DNA of 10,459 nucleotides, taken from assembly GCA_900128585.1 (NCBI GenBank), contig LT642814.1, forward strand, positions 1-10,459. Direction: 5' to 3'. Below, one piece after another: positions 7,592 through 10,459 of the stretch. The notes under the pieces were generated by a model. It worked only from the letters and a program-made list of their open reading frames with translations. It had not been told where the DNA came from and did no database searches. Position numbers and translations under genes: made by a program. Each line of letters starts with the position of its first letter. The first letter of the stretch is position 1. The stretch comes from Stramenopiles sp. TOSAG23-3. Taxonomy: Eukaryota; Sar.

Positions 7592-8920
7592 ATGAGCAGC
7601 ATGGTTGGAAAGAAGCGGAAGAAACTTCATGCGCCCGGACAAACGTCCCACTCCGAGAAAAATATCAAAATAAGTGAAATTGTCTCAAGTCTGAAGGACT
7701 ACGTGCATAGTCTGCGTGATCGGCTGCATCGAATTCCTGAGCTTCGGTGGGAAGAACAGAAAACAGTGACTCTCGTGAAGAAAACCATAGAGGGGATAAT
7801 GAAGCAGAAGAGCGTGGGGAGGGACGTAGCGGACGTGAATATGGTGGAGTTGACCGGCGGTGTTGTGGTGAATGTGACACTGACCCGCAAGAAGCGAGTC
7901 GGTGGCAAGGCGCTTTTGCTGAGGGCCGATTTGGACGGTCTTCCGGTAGAGGAGCCTGACAGCGACATTTCGTCGCAGCACAAAGGGAAAATGCATGCTT
8001 GCGGGCACGATATGCATACTGCAATGTTGCTAACAGCGCTGCGAGCAGTGCTTTGTTCGGGTGCCCCTATCGGCGAAAACATACAGAGTTTGAAATTTGT
8101 CTTTCAACGCGCTGAAGAAAACCCTATCACAGAATCAGGTGGCAGTCATTTGGTCAACGTAGAAAACGTTACTGAAGGTGTTGATGAGTGCTATGGCTTG
8201 CATGTGTGGGCCTCCCTGCCATCCGGAAAATTTGCAACAGCTGCGGGGCCGTTCATGGCAAATAGTGACCGCCTCAATGTTGAGATACAATGTTCCGGTG
8301 GGCACGCCAGCCAACCACATCAAGCCAGCAATGCCATAGATGTATCAACAGACATCATCGCAGGGTTGCGAAACTTTCCTGTCCAAACACTTGGCCCAAC
8401 GGAACCGTGCGCTCTTACCCCAACTGTTTTAAACTCCCATGGCGATGCGAGCAATGTGATTCCCTCTAAGGTTAGTTTATGGTACGGAGTTCGCACTTTT
8501 TTGAAAATGGACAGAAGGATAGAATTTCACAAACAACTTCGAATCAAAATTGAGAAAATTGCTGCTGGGTCTTTCGCTGGGACCAGCAGTGATGGCAGCG
8601 TTGCCGTCAATGCGAACTCTATTTTGGGACATCCAGCCGTAATTAATGCCCGCAGTACTGTACAAAGCTCGGCCGGCGCACTGAAGGGGTATTTTGGGGG
8701 CGAAAGGGTCGATGCTGAATCTCCACAGTACTTGGCAGGCGAAGATTTTGCGCACTACCTTAACTCGAAACCTGGCTGTTTCTGGTTCCTTGGAGCAAAC
8801 AAACCAGGGTGCGGAGATCACCACAGTCCTAGCTTTTCGCCAAATCCCGAGGTTCTGGGTGACGGTGTAGTCTTTTGGCTATTGCTGATTGCTGGTTCTG
8901 ATGTGATCGCAAGTCAGTAA
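7592..8920 (+). CDS. M20 family amidohydrolase, IAA-amino acid hydrolase / aminoacylase type
   Basis: A 442-residue metal-dependent amidohydrolase of the ILR1/HipO branch of peptidase family M20. Members release an acid (indole-3-acetate, benzoate or a fatty acyl group) from its amino-acid conjugate. The N-terminal catalytic half begins with LHRIPELRWEE (about 48-58) and has RADLDGLPVEE. The metal site is complete: Cys137 and His139 in HACGHDMHT (135-143), Glu176 in FQRAEE with Glu175 as the expected general base, His204 in YGLHVWA and His411 in HHSPSF. The lid/dimerisation domain contains GGHA with His238, the residue that in this family contacts the substrate across the dimer. The length is normal for the plant-type enzyme. 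No signal peptide, KDEL or SKL tail is seen (the end is IASQ). The N-terminus instead carries a basic GKKRKK cluster. The start at 7592 is in a good context (AAACCATGA), with another Met four codons later. The natural substrate cannot be told from sequence. Confidence 0.95.
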   Translation: MSSMVGKKRKKLHAPGQTSHSEKNIKISEIVSSLKDYVHSLRDRLHRIPELRWEEQKTVTLVKKTIEGIMKQKSVGRDVADVNMVELTGGVVVNVTLTRKKRVGGKALLLRADLDGLPVEEPDSDISSQHKGKMHACGHDMHTAMLLTALRAVLCSGAPIGENIQSLKFVFQRAEENPITESGGSHLVNVENVTEGVDECYGLHVWASLPSGKFATAAGPFMANSDRLNVEIQCSGGHASQPHQASNAIDVSTDIIAGLRNFPVQTLGPTEPCALTPTVLNSHGDASNVIPSKVSLWYGVRTFLKMDRRIEFHKQLRIKIEKIAAGSFAGTSSDGSVAVNANSILGHPAVINARSTVQSSAGALKGYFGGERVDAESPQYLAGEDFAHYLNSKPGCFWFLGANKPGCGDHHSPSFSPNPEVLGDGVVFWLLLIAGSDVIASQ

Positions 8921-9158
8921 AGAGATAGAGAAAGAGAGGGAGACGTGAGGAAATGTTTCATGTCCGGTGGTACATAATTTAATTTTTTGTTTGTTGATCT
9001 AGAGGTATAAACATTAAACGAGAAAATGGGCTTTTATTTAAGTATAATTAAAATTAATATACTGCGAACTGAACTCTAAATTAGAGGCATAAAAACATAG
9101 ATAAAATTTATCTTAGCGCTTACTAATCATGGAAGTTAGTAGAACTAAAAAAACAAAG

Positions 9159-9195
9159 TATAAAGCATTTTTTTTATAGTATCATATGCTTTATA
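9159..9195. repeat. Hairpin with 10-bp perfect arms
   Basis: TATAAAGCAT (9159-9168) and ATGCTTTATA (9186-9195) are exact reverse complements around a 17-base T-rich loop. It lies 240 bases past the M20 stop. It may be a 3'-end structure or just AT-rich sequence folding on itself. Confidence 0.6.
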
Positions 9196-9350
9196 TATTT
9201 TGGTTTTTTTTTCATATGCTTTACGAAATATTATCACCTAATGGCCTAATTTTTCTGGTACAACAAAATGAAGAGCAACAGAGGAGAATGGAACTCCAAG
9301 ATTATTTGTTATGTTATTAGAGTTAGAGATTTAATGGTGTGAGCCCATCG

Positions 9351-9419
9351 GACAATAATATTGTCGTCTTCGAGCTAGAAATTGTTGTACAACTTTTGTT
9401 GTTTCACGACAATAATATT
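9351..9419. repeat. Nested palindromes and a GACAATAATATT direct repeat
   Basis: GACAATAATATT occurs at 9351-9362 and 9408-9419. The first copy is part of a near-palindrome (GACAATA-A-TATTGTC, 9351-9365). ATTGTCGT at 9360-9367 pairs with ACGACAAT at 9406-9413, and the loop between them holds the perfect palindrome GTTGTACAAC (9384-9393). Confidence 0.6.
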
Positions 9420-9617
9420 ATAATAACTGCTGACAACCTGAAGAATGATTTACGAAAATAATTGATAAATAAAGTGAGCGTCTTCAAACATACTATAAAA
9501 AAACAAAAATTATATAATAGTGTGTAATGTTTTAAGACGCTCTATTTAAAAAGGAAGGTAAAACCGTTTAAGAACCCAAACTCCTCCTATAAAAAACTAT
9601 ATATGATTTGTTCTTTT

Positions 9618-10094
9618 CTAAATTAGTCGCCTCCTGAATGAACCTCTACGCTCTGCTCGTTTTGGGAACTTCGTTGGTCCAACATAGGAGGGAGAGAGTG
9701 GAAACTGTCTACGGTCGCTCACATCGCTTGGCGGTTCCATGACATCGAAGCCGTCATCAAAATCACCATTGCTATCACCCCATTCAGACCCTGGTCCTGA
9801 TGGTGCTGATATCCCGTTAGCTTCGCTTTCCGTGTCAACCCCAACCCTAACCTTCTTGAAACCTCTTCCATCATGTCGAGCTGGTTTCCATCGGGGGGCG
9901 GGGCGCCGCTGGGGTCCTCTTCCATCACTTCTACATCCTCTGAGTTGCCTTCCGTATGGTTGCGAGACTGCCATCGCTGCACCGAATGAGTCTCTCTCTA
10001 ACACAAAGGCGTGTAAAGGTGCAACTTCCAGGGCACTGACGCCTAGTACTACCAACGCTGACGTTGCTCGCCTTGTTGAAAGAGTTGCTCCCAT
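9618..10094 (-). CDS. Small protein with plastid-type signal peptide, function unknown
   Basis: A 158-residue protein that I do not recognise. Residues 12-28 (SALVVLGVSALEVAPLHA) form a signal-peptide core after a short polar, Arg-containing start. Cleavage after HA would leave Phe29, and a Phe right after the signal peptide is the mark of bipartite targeting into complex red-type plastids. The following stretch is basic and Gly/Arg/Pro-rich (about 43-80), as a transit region might be. Then comes an acidic Asp/Gly/Glu-rich segment (about 86-125) and a basic C-terminus ending FRRRLI. The interval is far richer in G+C than its flanks, which supports coding. The start context CAACCATGGG is excellent, with TTTAAATA about 22-29 bases upstream. 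A 127-codon frame on the opposite strand (9739-10122) covers much of the same DNA. I prefer the minus frame for its length, start context and targeting signal. The stop is TAG. Confidence 0.62.
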   Translation of the reverse strand: MGATLSTRRATSALVVLGVSALEVAPLHAFVLERDSFGAAMAVSQPYGRQLRGCRSDGRGPQRRPAPRWKPARHDGRGFKKVRVGVDTESEANGISAPSGPGSEWGDSNGDFDDGFDVMEPPSDVSDRRQFPLSPSYVGPTKFPKRAERRGSFRRRLI

Positions 10095-10459
10095 GGTTGA
10101 TCGTTTCGATACGACTATTTAAACCTTCTGTTTAGTTTTACTTGTTATATTTACCAGCTCTGGCGTTTTTGTGTCTCTTACGGTGAAAATATACCTGCCC
10201 TCTATTTTGTTTATCTTAAACTATTTTCGACGTGACATTCGTTTTGTTGGTTTGTTCTGGTATTGTTCACACCATTAGGGTGATGATTTTTAATAATAGA
10301 CGACTAGTTCTCTTTGGTCAAATAAGTAGCAGTGAATGATGATGAAATGAAGACACATAGCATAGACATAGTGCTGAACCATTTTCACTTCAAGGTTTAG
10401 TTCTTTAAATACATAGTCATAGCATAGATATAGTGCGAACCATTTTCACTTCAAGGTTT
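10095..10459. other. Upstream region of the small gene
   Basis: T-rich on plus, with no open frame beyond the tail of the rejected 9739-10122 frame. It probably holds the promoter of the minus-strand gene. The last 104 bases carry a tandem repeat (listed separately). Confidence 0.65.
10356..10459. repeat. Tandem repeat of about 61 bp, running off the right edge
   Basis: The segment 10356-10398 recurs at 10418-10459 with one substitution and one missing base. The shared 23-bp perfect core (10376-10398 and 10437-10459) includes CCATTTTCACTTCAAGG. CATAG pentamers are repeated inside each unit. The second copy ends exactly at the window edge, so more copies may follow outside. Confidence 0.85.

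Larger units (their letters stand above)
8921..9617. other. Convergent 3' spacer with short hairpins
   Basis: AT-rich region between the ends of the M20 gene and the small minus-strand gene. It has a purine-rich start (AGAGATAGAGAAAGAGAGGG) and several perfect short inverted repeats: CTCTAA/TTAGAG at 9074-9086, TACTAA/TTAGTA at 9121-9141, and longer ones listed separately. TCATATGCTTTA is repeated directly at 9182-9193 and 9212-9223. No gene is recognised. Confidence 0.75.

Noticed and set aside
8918-8920. Peroxisomal PTS1 on the M20 protein
   Set aside because: The C-terminal tripeptide is ASQ, which does not fit the SKL consensus (basic residue missing, last residue not Leu/Met).
9839-9854. 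Telomere-like CCCCAACCCTAACC
   Set aside because: Only about one and a half units, and it lies inside the small gene where it encodes ordinary residues (KVRVG).

Overview
The window reads as nuclear DNA of a unicellular eukaryote, most likely an alga or related protist. Four long or medium genes run as uninterrupted reading frames with no visible introns. Between them lie very AT-rich spacers full of T-runs, ATT, TTG, AAG and GAGAGAA microsatellites. Start codons sit in eukaryote-style contexts (A at -3, often G at +4), and no Shine-Dalgarno-type operon organisation is seen. Stops TGA, TAA and TAG are all used, so the standard code applies. The gene set (a peroxisomal ABCD half-transporter, a calmodulin/calcium-type IQ + EF-hand protein, an auxin-conjugate-type M20 amidohydrolase) is eukaryotic. 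A small protein at the right carries a signal peptide whose predicted cleavage leaves Phe at +1, the kind of junction used for import into red-alga-derived complex plastids. This weakly favours an ochrophyte, cryptophyte or haptophyte; the lineage is an inference.

Layout, left to right: a truncated multi-pass membrane protein gene (minus, 1-225); an AT-rich divergent spacer with microsatellites (226-901); an ABCD-type peroxisomal half ABC transporter (plus, 902-2956); a convergent spacer with a 17-bp perfect inverted repeat and a threefold 10-bp repeat (2957-3332); a 1091-residue protein joining an acidic EADPEP repeat tract, an adenylate-kinase-like domain, two IQ motifs, two EF-hands and an unassigned C-terminal half (minus, 3333-6608); a roughly 1-kb divergent spacer ending in a duplicated 64-bp element just before the next gene (6609-7591); an M20 aminoacylase/IAA-amino-acid-hydrolase-type metallopeptidase (plus, 7592-8920); a convergent spacer with several short hairpins (8921-9617); a small plastid-targeted-looking protein of unknown function (minus, 9618-10094); and its upstream region, which ends in a roughly 61-bp tandem repeat running off the window.

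The five genes alternate strands strictly (-,+,-,+,-), so every spacer is either a shared divergent promoter region or a shared convergent 3' region. I see no sign that the genes form one pathway. The ABCD transporter (fatty acyl-CoA, and in plants auxin-precursor, import into peroxisomes) and the M20 hydrolase (release of acids from amino-acid conjugates) could touch the same metabolism, but that is speculation. The most unusual item is the adenylate-kinase/IQ/EF-hand protein. Its kinase-like domain keeps the ATP-side basic residues but appears to have lost AMP-side residues, suggesting a calcium-responsive nucleotide sensor rather than an ordinary adenylate kinase.
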